Below, piece after piece: positions 18,828 through 28,892 of a DNA stretch of 64,000 bases. Position 1 is the first letter of the stretch, and the number at the start of each line of letters is the position of its first letter. The notes beneath the pieces are model-generated. The model made no database searches. It was not told the origin of the DNA and saw nothing but the letters and a program-made list of their open reading frames with translations. A program made the position numbers and the translations under genes. The DNA is taken from assembly GCF_900105965.1 (NCBI RefSeq), contig NZ_FNTV01000001.1, positions 1,860,001-1,924,000 of the forward strand, in the 5' to 3' direction. This DNA comes from Arthrobacter alpinus (GTDB lineage: Bacteria > Actinomycetota > Actinomycetes > Actinomycetales > Micrococcaceae).

Positions 18828-19637
18828 ATGTCCCACAGAGCAGCGTTGCCCGCCCCAGAACCCCCTTTTGCCCCTGTTCCGGCCGATCCTTCAGGATTGA
18901 GCGGCCCCATCAGCGTCAGCGTTGAGGGTTTGCGTGTTCATCGCGGGAAATCCACCGTCTTGGCAAATATTTCATGCAACATTCCTGAAGGGCGCATCAC
19001 AGGTCTTTTGGGGCCCTCTGGAAGTGGCAAGACCACTTTTATGCGCGCCTTGGTTGGGGTTCAGAAGATCACGGCCGGCACTGTCAGAGTTCTGGGCCGG
19101 CCGGCCGGGGATCCCTTGAACAGGAACGACGTCGGTTATGTCACCCAGGCAGCCAGCGTCTACCGGGATTTGAGTGTCTTGGACAATGTTCGCTACTTCG
19201 GAGCTGTGCACGGCGGCAGCCAGGAGGAGGCACATGCTGTGCTGGCCGCCGTCGGCCTTTCCGAGTTGGCCAAGCGAAAAGCTGGCAGCCTCTCCGGCGG
19301 GCAATTTAGCCGGGTATCCCTTGCCTGTGCGCTGGTGGGCAAACCACGTTTGCTGGTCTTGGACGAGCCCACGGTGGGGCTGGACCCGGTGCTGCGCGCG
19401 GATTTGTGGCAACAGTTCGCGGCCATGGCGGCTGAAGGGACCACCTTGATTATTTCCAGCCATGTCATGGAGGAGGCAGGCCATTGCGATTCGCTGCTGC
19501 TCTTGCGCGATGGTTTGCTCCTGTCGCAGCTGACGCCTGCACAGCTGCGTGAAAGCGGCCGCACTGACGATCTGGAACTGGCGTTTCTGCGTTTGATTCA
19601 GGAGTCCATGCGGGAGCAGGAAAGGTCGGCGTCATGA
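18828..19637 (+). CDS. ABC transporter ATP-binding protein
   Basis: A nucleotide-binding subunit of 269 residues: Walker A GPSGSGKTT, Q-loop region YVTQAASVYRDL, signature LSGGQFSRVSLA, Walker B LLVLDEPTVGLDP and H-loop IISSHVMEEA. It is of the DrrA/multidrug-exporter type that pairs with ABC-2 permeases. It has a Pro-rich N-terminal stretch of about 30 residues before the ATPase domain. Its stop overlaps the permease start by 4 bases (ATGA), so the two form one exporter; substrate unknown. An in-frame TTG at 18816 is a less likely start. Confidence 0.92.
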   Translation: MSHRAALPAPEPPFAPVPADPSGLSGPISVSVEGLRVHRGKSTVLANISCNIPEGRITGLLGPSGSGKTTFMRALVGVQKITAGTVRVLGRPAGDPLNRNDVGYVTQAASVYRDLSVLDNVRYFGAVHGGSQEEAHAVLAAVGLSELAKRKAGSLSGGQFSRVSLACALVGKPRLLVLDEPTVGLDPVLRADLWQQFAAMAAEGTTLIISSHVMEEAGHCDSLLLLRDGLLLSQLTPAQLRESGRTDDLELAFLRLIQESMREQERSAS

Positions 19638-20389
19638 ATCCAAGAATGATGTGGGCTACCAGTGCCAGGGTTTTGCGTCAACTCAAGGGCGATCCCAGAA
19701 GCATCGGCATGATTTTGGTTGTGCCTGCCGTCTTGTTGGTGTTGGTGTACTGGCTGTACCAAAACGAGACTCTGCCACCGGGAATGCCGCGCACCTTTGA
19801 CCGGGTGGGCCTGATGATGCTTGGCATCTTTCCATTCGTGGTGATGTTCCTCGTCACCTCCATCACCATGTTGCGGGAACGGACCTCGGGCACACTGGAG
19901 CGTCTTCTGACCACGCCCATCCACAAAGCTGATCTTCTCTTTGGCTATGCCCTGGCGTTCTCCATTATGGCGGCGTTGCAGGCGCTGGTTGCTACGGGAA
20001 CCGCCTACTGGATTTTTGGTTTGAAGATTGATGGGAATGCCGGTTGGGTGGTGCTGATTTCTGTTTTGACGGCGGTACTCGGCGTGGCGCTTGGCCTCTT
20101 GTGCTCGGCCTTTGCAACCACCGAGTTCCAGGCTGTTCAATTCATGCCCGTTGTGGTGATTCCCCAGATTCTGCTCTGCGGCTTGTTTGTGGCCAGGGAT
20201 CAAATGAATGGGGTGTTGGAGGCCATCTCCAACGTCCTGCCGTTGAGTTATGCCGTGGATGGGCTGCAGGAAGTTGCCGCCAACGCCGAACCTACCAGCG
20301 CCCTGGTCACGGATTTGATGGTGATCACAGGTTTCTTGGTGGTGGTCCTGCTGCTTGCTTCGCTGACGTTGCGACGCCGAACAGCCTGA
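19634..20389 (+). CDS. ABC-2 type transporter permease
   Basis: A membrane protein of 251 residues with six hydrophobic segments: SIGMILVVPAVLLVLVYWLYQ, MMLGIFPFVVMFLVTSITMLRE, LLFGYALAFSIMAALQALVATG, GWVVLISVLTAVLGVALGLLCS, QFMPVVVIPQILLCGLFVAR and VITGFLVVVLLLASLTL. The block RERTSGTLERLLTTPIHKADLLFGY is the cytosolic loop signature of ABC-2 exporters (drug or daunorubicin-type). It is translationally coupled to the ATPase gene upstream and forms the membrane part of that exporter. Confidence 0.92.
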   Translation: MNPRMMWATSARVLRQLKGDPRSIGMILVVPAVLLVLVYWLYQNETLPPGMPRTFDRVGLMMLGIFPFVVMFLVTSITMLRERTSGTLERLLTTPIHKADLLFGYALAFSIMAALQALVATGTAYWIFGLKIDGNAGWVVLISVLTAVLGVALGLLCSAFATTEFQAVQFMPVVVIPQILLCGLFVARDQMNGVLEAISNVLPLSYAVDGLQEVAANAEPTSALVTDLMVITGFLVVVLLLASLTLRRRTA

Positions 20390-20473
20390 ACATGGGTACC
20401 TCTGCCCATCGCCCTGCACCTACCTAGCCCCCTAGTGTTGAGGTGCAATGACACGGCAACAACAGGAGATTCC

Positions 20474-20746
20474 ATGAGCACCGGCTTTCAAGGCGCCGAC
20501 CCGGAGGATCTGCGCACCTTTGCCCGAGATCTGGAGCATGCTCACGATATCCTGTTGACCGTCAAAAATGATCTCAACACTCGCATTACCTCCCATTTAC
20601 GGTGGGAGGGGCCGGACGCGTTTGTCTTCAAGCACGCGTGGCGATCATCCTATGCCCCCGTGATTCTCCAAGCTGCGACCATGCTCGAAGCCACGGCACA
20701 TATGCTTCAGGCACAGGCCGCCGATCAGGAAACTGCAAGCAGCTAG
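20474..20746 (+). CDS. WXG100-like small protein
   Basis: A protein of 90 residues made of two predicted helices joined by a W-x-G turn (HLRWEGPDAFVFKHAW), length and layout as in WXG100 (ESAT-6-like) proteins: N-helix DPEDLRTFARDLEHAHDILLTVKNDL, C-helix PVILQAATMLEATAHMLQAQA. WXG100 proteins are usually secreted by type VII systems, but no EccC or other machinery is nearby. The ATG at 20474 has AGGAGA 6 bases upstream. It follows the ABC exporter by 84 bases. The TAG stop is directly followed by a repeat terminus and a 68-bp tandem array. Confidence 0.75.
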   Translation: MSTGFQGADPEDLRTFARDLEHAHDILLTVKNDLNTRITSHLRWEGPDAFVFKHAWRSSYAPVILQAATMLEATAHMLQAQAADQETASS

Positions 20747-20995
20747 TCCCCACGCCCTCCCCGGATTTGGGTCGCGGCCGACCCTAAACCGGGGTCCCCT
20801 CGGGCGCGTGGGCCCACCCACGCCCTCCCCGGATTTGGGTCGCGGCCGACCCTAAACCGGGGTCCCCTCGGGCGCGTGGGCCCACCCACGCCCTCCCCGG
20901 ATTTGGGTCGCGGCCGACCCTAAACCGGGGTCCCCTCGGGCGCGTGGGCCCACCCACGCCCTCCCCGGATTTGGGTCGCGGCCGACCCTAAACCA
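20747..20995. repeat. Tandem 68-bp hairpin repeat array (3.6 units)
   Basis: Unit begins CACGCCCTCCCCGGATTTGG at 20751, 20819, 20887 and 20955: exact 68-base period, nearly identical copies, the last truncated. Each unit has outer arms CACGCCCTCCCC and GGGGTCCCCTCGGGCGCGTG and an inner imperfect stem TGGGTCG/CGACCC. The array fills the gap between the TAG of the WXG100-like gene and the TGA of padR. It lacks unique spacers, so it is not CRISPR. It shares its outer backbone with the repeats at 18.3 and 52.2 kb. Confidence 0.9.
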
Positions 20996-20996
20996 C

Positions 20997-21527
20997 TCAC
21001 TTTTTGAGATTTGCCAGCGTCTGATCGCACCAGGTGAGCCAGGATTTTTCAAAGGCGACGCCGGCCCTCAACACCGCCAATTGAAGTTCATCGGCAACGG
21101 ATCGCGGCGCATTGGGCGGGAAATCCTGCGCCTCAATGGCTTCATAGCTCCCTAGCGTTTCAGCGTGCAGGACTCTATGTCGCCGGAGCTCGTCCCTGAC
21201 ATCCACGGTCCCAAGTACCGCCGCGGCTCGCAGCCGAACCATGAGTTCATCCCGGACCGGACGTGGTTCCCCGTGCCCACCACACCACCTAAGAAGCTCG
21301 GCACGGCCCGGATCGAGCACCTCAAAATGGCGCTGCTGCCCGCGGCTCGACGGTAGTCCGCGCGCCTCAACCAGCCCGCTTTCCTCCATCTTGCCCAGCT
21401 CACGATAAATCTGTTGGTGTGTGGCCTGCCAAAAATATCCCAGGGACTTGTCAAAACGCCGCGCCAGCTCCGCCCCCGTGCACGGCCGCTCCAGAAGCGA
21501 GGTCAAGATTGCGTGAGTCAACGACAT
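20997..21527 (-). CDS. PadR family transcriptional regulator
   Basis: A protein of 176 residues with the PadR winged helix: LTHAILTSLLERPCTGAELARRFDKSLGYFWQATHQQIYRELGKMEESGLVEAR, then the wing QQRHFEVLDPGRAELLRW and a C-terminal helical dimerisation part (Vir-like C-terminus). PadR proteins usually repress genes for phenolic or antimicrobial stress responses. It starts immediately after the stop of the flavin oxidoreductase gene (21528), so both are one operon and autoregulation is likely. A palindromic site before the operon (23572-23583) is a candidate operator. Confidence 0.9.
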   Translation of the reverse strand: MSLTHAILTSLLERPCTGAELARRFDKSLGYFWQATHQQIYRELGKMEESGLVEARGLPSSRGQQRHFEVLDPGRAELLRWCGGHGEPRPVRDELMVRLRAAAVLGTVDVRDELRRHRVLHAETLGSYEAIEAQDFPPNAPRSVADELQLAVLRAGVAFEKSWLTWCDQTLANLKK

Positions 21528-23711
<2,184 letters not shown>

Positions 23712-23743
23712 AGCGCAGAAGCGCGGGCGGGAGGGGCTGTTTT

Positions 23744-24574
23744 CTAGAACAGGACCGTGGCGAACGTGCCGACTTGTTCAAAGCCCACGCGCTCATAGAG
23801 GGCCCGGGCACGGATGTTGTAATCGTTGACGTAGAGGCTTGTGACCGGTGCGTGATTTTGAGCCAGCAGGACCACGGCCGCCATGTAGCCGGCACTCAGG
23901 CCCTGGCTCCGGTACGCGGGATTCATCCACACGCCCTGTACCTGTGTGGCGTAGCGGGTCACCGCACCAAGGTCAGCCTTGAAAATAACGTCCCCCCGGG
24001 GTTCGTTATGGCTGAAGGAATAACCGTGATTGATCAGCCAGGCAACGCGGCGGCGGTAGTTCCCTTCACCGCCAAGGAATGGCGAGTATCCCACTTCTTC
24101 CTCAAACATGGCCGCGGCAGCTACGAGAATCTCACTGAACTGCCCGCTCTGGCTGACTGCAAGCGACGGGCTTGGCTCAACTAGGGGCGGACCGGAAATA
24201 GTCAATAGTGGCTGGTTGGCGCGAATTTCCTGAGCGTGAATTCCCGCATTTCGCAGTACATCCATTAGAGCCAGGGTAGGCTCGGCGGGCCCAAAAATCG
24301 AGGCATGCGGCTGCCAGTGGGCAACAATCCAGTGCCCAAAGCAGGTGGCGCGCTCCGCATCCGCCTCAATGGGGACAATGTTGGAACCCACCCAGCAGGC
24401 AGCCGCCAGCCTCACGCCGTCGTCCTCAAAAAAACCGAGCATAACCGAGCCCGGGGACTGGGGAACGGCGCTGTTATTTTCGTTGATCAGGGAGTCAACA
24501 AAGACATTGGCCACGCGATCGCGCGCGACCAAGGCCCGGAGCGCGTCCGTGTCCCGATGGGCAAGGACGCGCAC
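23744..24574 (-). CDS. GNAT family acetyltransferase with DUF4081-type N-terminal domain
   Basis: A protein of about 276 residues. The N-terminal part (RVLAHRDTDALRALVARDRVANVFVDSLI) is the DUF4081 type found in actinobacterial GNAT proteins. The C-terminal part has the acetyl-CoA motif VQGVWMNPAYRSQGLSAGYMAAVV and the closing LYVNDYNIRARALYERVGFEQVGTFATVLF. It follows ispG with a 20-base gap, the standard arrangement in this order. GTG at 24574 is chosen because it starts just before the conserved RVLAHRD block; starts inside ispG are possible. Substrate unknown. Confidence 0.88.
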   Translation of the reverse strand: MRVLAHRDTDALRALVARDRVANVFVDSLINENNSAVPQSPGSVMLGFFEDDGVRLAAACWVGSNIVPIEADAERATCFGHWIVAHWQPHASIFGPAEPTLALMDVLRNAGIHAQEIRANQPLLTISGPPLVEPSPSLAVSQSGQFSEILVAAAAMFEEEVGYSPFLGGEGNYRRRVAWLINHGYSFSHNEPRGDVIFKADLGAVTRYATQVQGVWMNPAYRSQGLSAGYMAAVVLLAQNHAPVTSLYVNDYNIRARALYERVGFEQVGTFATVLF

Positions 24575-24593
24575 CGGGTCGTGGTGCGTTCCC

Positions 24594-25760
24594 TTAGGAA
24601 ACGGTAACCACGGGGCCACCCTGGAGAGTCGTGTCATCCTCGCCGGACTCCATCTCTTCGGCAATTCTCATGGCTTCTTCAATGAGTGTCTCAACAATTT
24701 GATCTTCAGGAACAGTCTTGATGATCTGCCCCTTCACAAAGATCTGTCCCTTGCCGTTTCCGGAGGCAACCCCAAGGTCTGCTTCGCGAGCTTCGCCGGG
24801 TCCGTTGACAACGCAACCCATAACGGCCACGCGCAGCGGAACTTCCATGCCCTCAAGGCCGGCAGTAACCTGTTCGGCCAGGGTGTAAACATCAACCTGA
24901 GCGCGGCCACACGACGGGCAGGAAACAATTTCCAGCTTGCGCGGACGCAGGTTCAGGGACTGCAGAATCTGGTTCCCAACCTTGATCTCCTCGACCGGAG
25001 GAGCGGAAAGGGAGACACGGATGGTGTCTCCGATGCCCTTGGCGAGCAGTGCACCAAACGCGGTAGCGGACTTGATGGTCCCCTGGAAGGCAGGACCCGC
25101 TTCGGTGACACCCAGGTGCAGGGGCCAGTCGCCCTTTTCGGCAAGCATCTCATAGGCGGCGACCATGATGACGGGGTCGTTGTGCTTGACGGAGATTTTG
25201 AAATCGTGGAAGCCATGCTCCTCAAACAAGGATGCTTCCCAAACGGCCGATTCAACGAGCGCCTCAGGTGTGGCCTTGCCGTACTTCTTCATGATGCCCG
25301 GCTCCAGCGATCCGGCATTCACGCCGATGCGAATGGAGGTGCCGTGGTCCCTGGCGGCCATGGCGATCTGCTTCACCTGGTCATCAAACTTGCGGATATT
25401 TCCGGGATTCACACGCACTGCGGCACAGCCAGCCTCAATGGCAGCAAAAACATACTTCGGCTGGAAGTGAATGTCGGCAATGACAGGAATCTGCGACTTG
25501 CGGGCGATGATGGGCAGCGCCTCAGCATCGTCCTGCGACGGGCAGGCAACGCGGACAATGTCGCAACCGGATGCAGTCAGCTCAGCGATCTGCTGCAACG
25601 TGCCATTGATGTCAGTGGTTGGTGTGGTTGTCATGGACTGCACGCTGATGGGCGAATCCGAACCGACACCTACCGAGCCGACCTTGATTTGCCGGGTCTT
25701 ACGGCGGGGTGCAAGGACTGGCGGCGGCAATGGCGGCATGCCAAGACTGACGGAGGTCAA
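24594..25760 (-). CDS. ispG: 4-hydroxy-3-methylbut-2-enyl diphosphate synthase IspG
   Basis: Penultimate enzyme of the MEP isoprenoid pathway, converting MEcPP to HMBPP with a 4Fe-4S cluster. The 388-residue protein has the TIM-barrel start [37 protein letters not shown], and cluster cysteines in [11 protein letters not shown] and [12 protein letters not shown] chose TTG at 25760, reading TSVSLGMP after the initiator, because AAGGAG is 6 bases upstream; an ATG at 25781 has no such site. In many actinobacteria ispG directly follows rseP; here about 7.7 kb of other genes separate them. dxr, another MEP gene, lies at 34.9-36.1 kb. Confidence 0.96.
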   Translation of the reverse strand: MTSVSLGMPPLPPPVLAPRRKTRQIKVGSVGVGSDSPISVQSMTTTPTTDINGTLQQIAELTASGCDIVRVACPSQDDAEALPIIARKSQIPVIADIHFQPKYVFAAIEAGCAAVRVNPGNIRKFDDQVKQIAMAARDHGTSIRIGVNAGSLEPGIMKKYGKATPEALVESAVWEASLFEEHGFHDFKISVKHNDPVIMVAAYEMLAEKGDWPLHLGVTEAGPAFQGTIKSATAFGALLAKGIGDTIRVSLSAPPVEEIKVGNQILQSLNLRPRKLEIVSCPSCGRAQVDVYTLAEQVTAGLEGMEVPLRVAVMGCVVNGPGEAREADLGVASGNGKGQIFVKGQIIKTVPEDQIVETLIEEAMRIAEEMESGEDDTTLQGGPVVTVS

Positions 25761-25889
25761 AATATGCTCCTTGGAGTTCATCTATTAAATATTGCGGCAG
25801 TTGCACCGGTTTGTGGCACCGCTAAGGAATCTCGCAGTATCTACCCTTGATTGTAGGCTCGATCCCGCGGTGACGTGGACAAATGAGGC

Positions 25890-26183
25890 CTAGGCCACGT
25901 AGCGGCTCAGTTGGCCAATGAGCGGGTTCCAGCCCGAAATCTTCAGACCCGTGACTCCACCGCCAATGGTCATGGGATCCTGAGCAACCAGCGCCTGTAC
26001 GGCTGCTTCATCCTCGCCACGGAAGATGAGCAATGCCCCTGCACCATCTGCATACGGGCCAGAGGCCAGCAGGATTTCAGACTCGGCCAATGCGGCCAGC
26101 CATTCGCGATGCTTGGGGCGATGTTCGGTCCGCGCTGCTTCAGCTTCGGGACCATAAACATATTCAACGGCAAAAATAGACAT
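25890..26183 (-). CDS. YciI family protein
   Basis: A protein of 97 residues with the YciI ferredoxin-like fold pattern: FAVEYVYG, then RPKHREWLAALAESEILLASGPYADGAGALLIFRGEDEAAVQALVAQDPM, including the conserved His of the HREWL helix and the SGP turn. YciI proteins are small dimers, some proposed to be enzymes through a His-Asp pair, with roles mostly unknown. It starts 4 bases after the stop of the upstream membrane-protein gene, so it is the last gene of the SatD-like operon. Confidence 0.9.
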   Translation of the reverse strand: MSIFAVEYVYGPEAEAARTEHRPKHREWLAALAESEILLASGPYADGAGALLIFRGEDEAAVQALVAQDPMTIGGGVTGLKISGWNPLIGQLSRYVA

Positions 26184-26187
26184 GGGC

Positions 26188-26643
26188 TCAGCCTATATGC
26201 AGCAGGGTTTTCACAAGGACCGCAACACTGGCCGCCCACAACATTGAAGCCAGCGTGCCAATAATAAAGCGCTCACTTGCGGCAGGTGTGTCCTTCAATT
26301 CCGGATACCTGCCGAGACCCTTGATGGCCACCACATAGGCAATCGCGACGGGCTGGCCGGCCAGAATGGCCAGGGCCACCGCACCGCGTTCAAGGAAACC
26401 AATGAGCAGGCCACCGCGTAGCACCTCAACTTTGGGGTGTGGCGCAGGGGTCACATCCAACGGGGCGTCCGGACCTTCGTCCTGCTCCAATGGAATGTCA
26501 TCGGCAAGCATTTCCGTCCCCAATTCCGCGGTGTCCACAGCCCGAACACTTTTAGACTTGGCAAGCTTGAGAATGCCCGCCGTCACCGGCCAGCCGCCAA
26601 CCACGGCCACGACAAGTGCCGCGGCGATCCAGATTGCCTCCAT
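26188..26643 (-). CDS. Membrane protein, unknown function
   Basis: A protein of 151 residues: an N-terminal helix (IWIAAALVVAVVGGWPVTAGIL), an acidic Pro-rich cytosolic or external stretch (TEMLADDIPLEQDEGPDAPLDVTPAPHPKVE), then three helices (GGLLIGFLERGAVALAILAG, PVAIAYVVAIKGLG and FIIGTLASMLWAASVAVLVKTLL). A strong AAGGAGG site precedes ATG at 26643. It sits between a SatD-like regulator and a YciI gene; in other bacteria SatD-type genes are often next to a small membrane protein, which supports a functional pair. No named function. Confidence 0.75.
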   Translation of the reverse strand: MEAIWIAAALVVAVVGGWPVTAGILKLAKSKSVRAVDTAELGTEMLADDIPLEQDEGPDAPLDVTPAPHPKVEVLRGGLLIGFLERGAVALAILAGQPVAIAYVVAIKGLGRYPELKDTPAASERFIIGTLASMLWAASVAVLVKTLLHIG

Positions 26644-26714
26644 GAAACCTCCTTGAATCCTCCGTGGGCCAACAAGACTGCCTCGCAGCCATGGGTATCG
26701 CTTTGATCTTTACA

Positions 26715-27335
26715 CTAGCGGCCGGGACTGACTTTCTGAGCAGCGGCGGCCTGGCCCAAGATGAGTGCGGCGGCCCTGCGACCGTTGATTTCTTCCTGGC
26801 GACCGGAACGAACGATCGACTTGCTGACAGCTTGCGGAGTGATCGCCAAACGGGCGGCAATGTCCTTCTGCGCGGAACCGGGAGCGTCGTTAAGGGCGTC
26901 AAGGACTCGCCACTCCGCCGCAGAACGACGCCGGACCACGTCACCGACCAGGACAAGGACCGCCTCTGCGGCCTTGACCCAGTCCGAATCGAATGTAGAC
27001 CTCACCGTCAACGGCACGCGCTCGCCCGTCTTTTTGGCCGCATCCACCGCGTCACGGGCCGCAATGAAAGCGTCTCCGGCACCCTCTCGCGAGCTGGCAG
27101 GAAGCGGAAGCTCAACGCTGCCAACTCCAATACCCACGTACCATTCACGTTCGCGCAGTACTCTGGCCACCACCTCCACAACGGCAGCTGGATCCTCAAT
27201 GACGCCTTGAATCTCATCACCTACGGACCGTTCAAAGCGCACCGCGGCGGCGACTCCGTCGAGGACCTCGAGTAGATGTGGAACCTTGTCACCGTGGGTG
27301 CGACTGCCCCGCTGGTCAATTGTCAGTACAAACAT
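26715..27335 (-). CDS. SatD-like / winged-helix protein
   Basis: A protein of 206 residues starting MFVLTIDQRGSRTHGDKVPHLLEVLDGV, with a nucleotidyl-cyclase-like N-terminal half (VRFERSVGDEIQGVIEDPAAVVEVVARVL, WYVGIGVGSVELPLP) and a C-terminal helix-turn-helix (WRVLDALNDAPGSAQKDIAARLAITPQAVSKSIVRSG) like MarR DNA-binding domains. This arrangement matches SatD-family proteins, whose role is unclear. ATG at 27335 is chosen over an upstream extension into the AT-rich promoter. It is the first gene of a three-gene unit with a membrane protein and YciI. A regulatory role is inferred from the helix-turn-helix. Confidence 0.7.
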   Translation of the reverse strand: MFVLTIDQRGSRTHGDKVPHLLEVLDGVAAAVRFERSVGDEIQGVIEDPAAVVEVVARVLREREWYVGIGVGSVELPLPASSREGAGDAFIAARDAVDAAKKTGERVPLTVRSTFDSDWVKAAEAVLVLVGDVVRRRSAAEWRVLDALNDAPGSAQKDIAARLAITPQAVSKSIVRSGRQEEINGRRAAALILGQAAAAQKVSPGR

Positions 27336-27471
27336 AGAACAACCATATTCCATTGATAATAAGTAATCAACTATTTTTGGATGACAATTCCAGCGGCATG
27401 GAAAACCTCGAATCCGGTGCAAGATCGGGAAGTGGACACGGTTTAATTTCCTTGCCCCACCCTCGATACTA

Positions 27472-27486
27472 TGTGGTTGGACCACA
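27472..27486. promoter_or_regulatory. LldR/FadR-type operator upstream of lactate dehydrogenase
   Basis: Perfect inverted repeat TGTGGT-TGG-ACCACA, 33 bases before the lldD start. It matches the TGGT-N3-ACCA pattern of GntR-FadR-family regulators such as LldR, known to control L-lactate genes. No GntR gene is in this window. Confidence 0.65.
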
Positions 27487-27518
27487 AATGTTCCCGATTC
27501 ATATTCTCCAAGGAAACA

Positions 27519-28784
27519 ATGACGAACTCCACCGATCCAGGTAGCAAGGACGTTCCGGCCGCCCTTAGGCGCCGCTTCCCCAAGTACGCCGATTTAGCCC
27601 CGCTGATGCAGTTCAAGAAGCCTGATTTCAGCAAGTCTGCCAGACTGCGCAGCGCCAGCACCATCTGGGATCTTCGAGATATGGCTAAACGCCGCACCCC
27701 GCAGGCACCGTTTGACTACACTGACGGCGCCGCTGAAGCGGAAATCACGCTGCGGCGGGCCCGCGAGGCTTTTCTGGACATTGAGTTCCGCCCGGGCATC
27801 TTGCGTGATGTCTCCACCATCGACTTGAGTACCAGCATCCTTGGCAAGGCTTCCAAGCTTCCGGTGGGGATCGCACCGACGGGTTTCACCCGGATGATGC
27901 AATCCGAAGGCGAGTATGCCGGCTCCCAAGCCGCCCAGGCCGCAGGAATCCCCTACACGCTTTCCACGATGGGAACAGCTTCGATTGAAGACGTGGCCGA
28001 GGCCGCACCGAATGGTCGGAACTGGTTCCAGCTGTACTTGTGGACCGACCGAGACCGCTCCCTTGAGCTGATTGAACGGGCCGCCCTAGCCGGCAATGAC
28101 ACCTTGATGGTCACCGTCGACACCGCTGTTGCCGGCGCCAGGCTCCGGGATGTTCGAAACGGCATGACGATCCCGCCGGCACTGACGCTCAAGACTGTAC
28201 TGGATGCTTCCTACCGGCCGGCGTGGTGGTTCAATTTTCTCACCCACGAGCCCCTCGTCTTTGCCTCACTGTCGCGTTTCACCGGGACAGCTGCCGATCT
28301 GATCAATTCCATGTTTGACCCCACGTTGACCTTTGATGACTTGGCGTGGCTGCGCGAAACCTGGAAGGGCAAGCTCGTAGTAAAAGGCATTCAGACGGTT
28401 GAAGACGCTCGGAAAGTGGTGGACCACGGGGCCGACGGCGTGGTCCTCTCCAACCATGGCGGCCGACAACTGGACCGGGCGCCCATTCCATTCCATTTAC
28501 TTCCCGAAGTGAACGCCGCCCTTAAGGCTGACAACAGTGACGCGGCGATCATGCTTGATACGGGAATCATGAGCGGGGCGGACATTATTGCTGCGCTGGC
28601 CTTGGGCGCCGATTTCACGTTGATCGGCCGGGCTTACCTTTACGGCCTTATGGCCGGTGGCCGGGCAGGCGTGGACCGTGCACTGGAAATTCTCGAGACT
28701 GACATGCGCCGCACCATGGCACTCCTGGGTGTCAGTAAGATCTCCGAGCTGACGCCTGACCACGTCCGGCTTCTGCCGAAGTAA
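27519..28784 (+). CDS. lldD: FMN-dependent L-lactate dehydrogenase / alpha-hydroxy-acid oxidase
   Basis: Oxidises L-lactate to pyruvate with FMN, at the membrane for LldD-type enzymes. The 421-residue protein shows the family blocks [54 protein letters not shown], and the active-site region [12 protein letters not shown] with the catalytic His near residue 312 and the following Arg, then [40 protein letters not shown] at 27519 has AAGGAA upstream. An LldR-like palindrome 33 bases before the start supports lactate control. Other alpha-hydroxy acids (glycolate, mandelate) cannot be excluded. Confidence 0.9.
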   Translation: MTNSTDPGSKDVPAALRRRFPKYADLAPLMQFKKPDFSKSARLRSASTIWDLRDMAKRRTPQAPFDYTDGAAEAEITLRRAREAFLDIEFRPGILRDVSTIDLSTSILGKASKLPVGIAPTGFTRMMQSEGEYAGSQAAQAAGIPYTLSTMGTASIEDVAEAAPNGRNWFQLYLWTDRDRSLELIERAALAGNDTLMVTVDTAVAGARLRDVRNGMTIPPALTLKTVLDASYRPAWWFNFLTHEPLVFASLSRFTGTAADLINSMFDPTLTFDDLAWLRETWKGKLVVKGIQTVEDARKVVDHGADGVVLSNHGGRQLDRAPIPFHLLPEVNAALKADNSDAAIMLDTGIMSGADIIAALALGADFTLIGRAYLYGLMAGGRAGVDRALEILETDMRRTMALLGVSKISELTPDHVRLLPK

Positions 28785-28812
28785 CCACCGGATTGTTCAG
28801 GGTTAACAAAAC

Positions 28813-28851
28813 GGTCGGTGTACCTTCACTTGTCATGAAGGTACACCGACC
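28813..28851. terminator. Bidirectional terminator between lldD and levansucrase
   Basis: Perfect 16-bp stem (28813-28828 with 28836-28851; 7-nt loop) between the convergent 3' ends of lldD and the levansucrase gene, followed by TAATTTGT. Confidence 0.75.
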
Positions 28852-28892
28852 TAATTTGTCAGCTCAGTTATTCCCAATGCGGATTACGTCAC

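Noticed and set aside
20747..20995. Possible CRISPR array
   Set aside because: The 68-bp units are identical throughout with no unique spacers, and no cas genes are present.
20852..21052. Small minus-strand open frame of 66 codons within the tandem repeat
   Set aside because: It is the translation of the repeat itself and runs into padR; no ribosome site.
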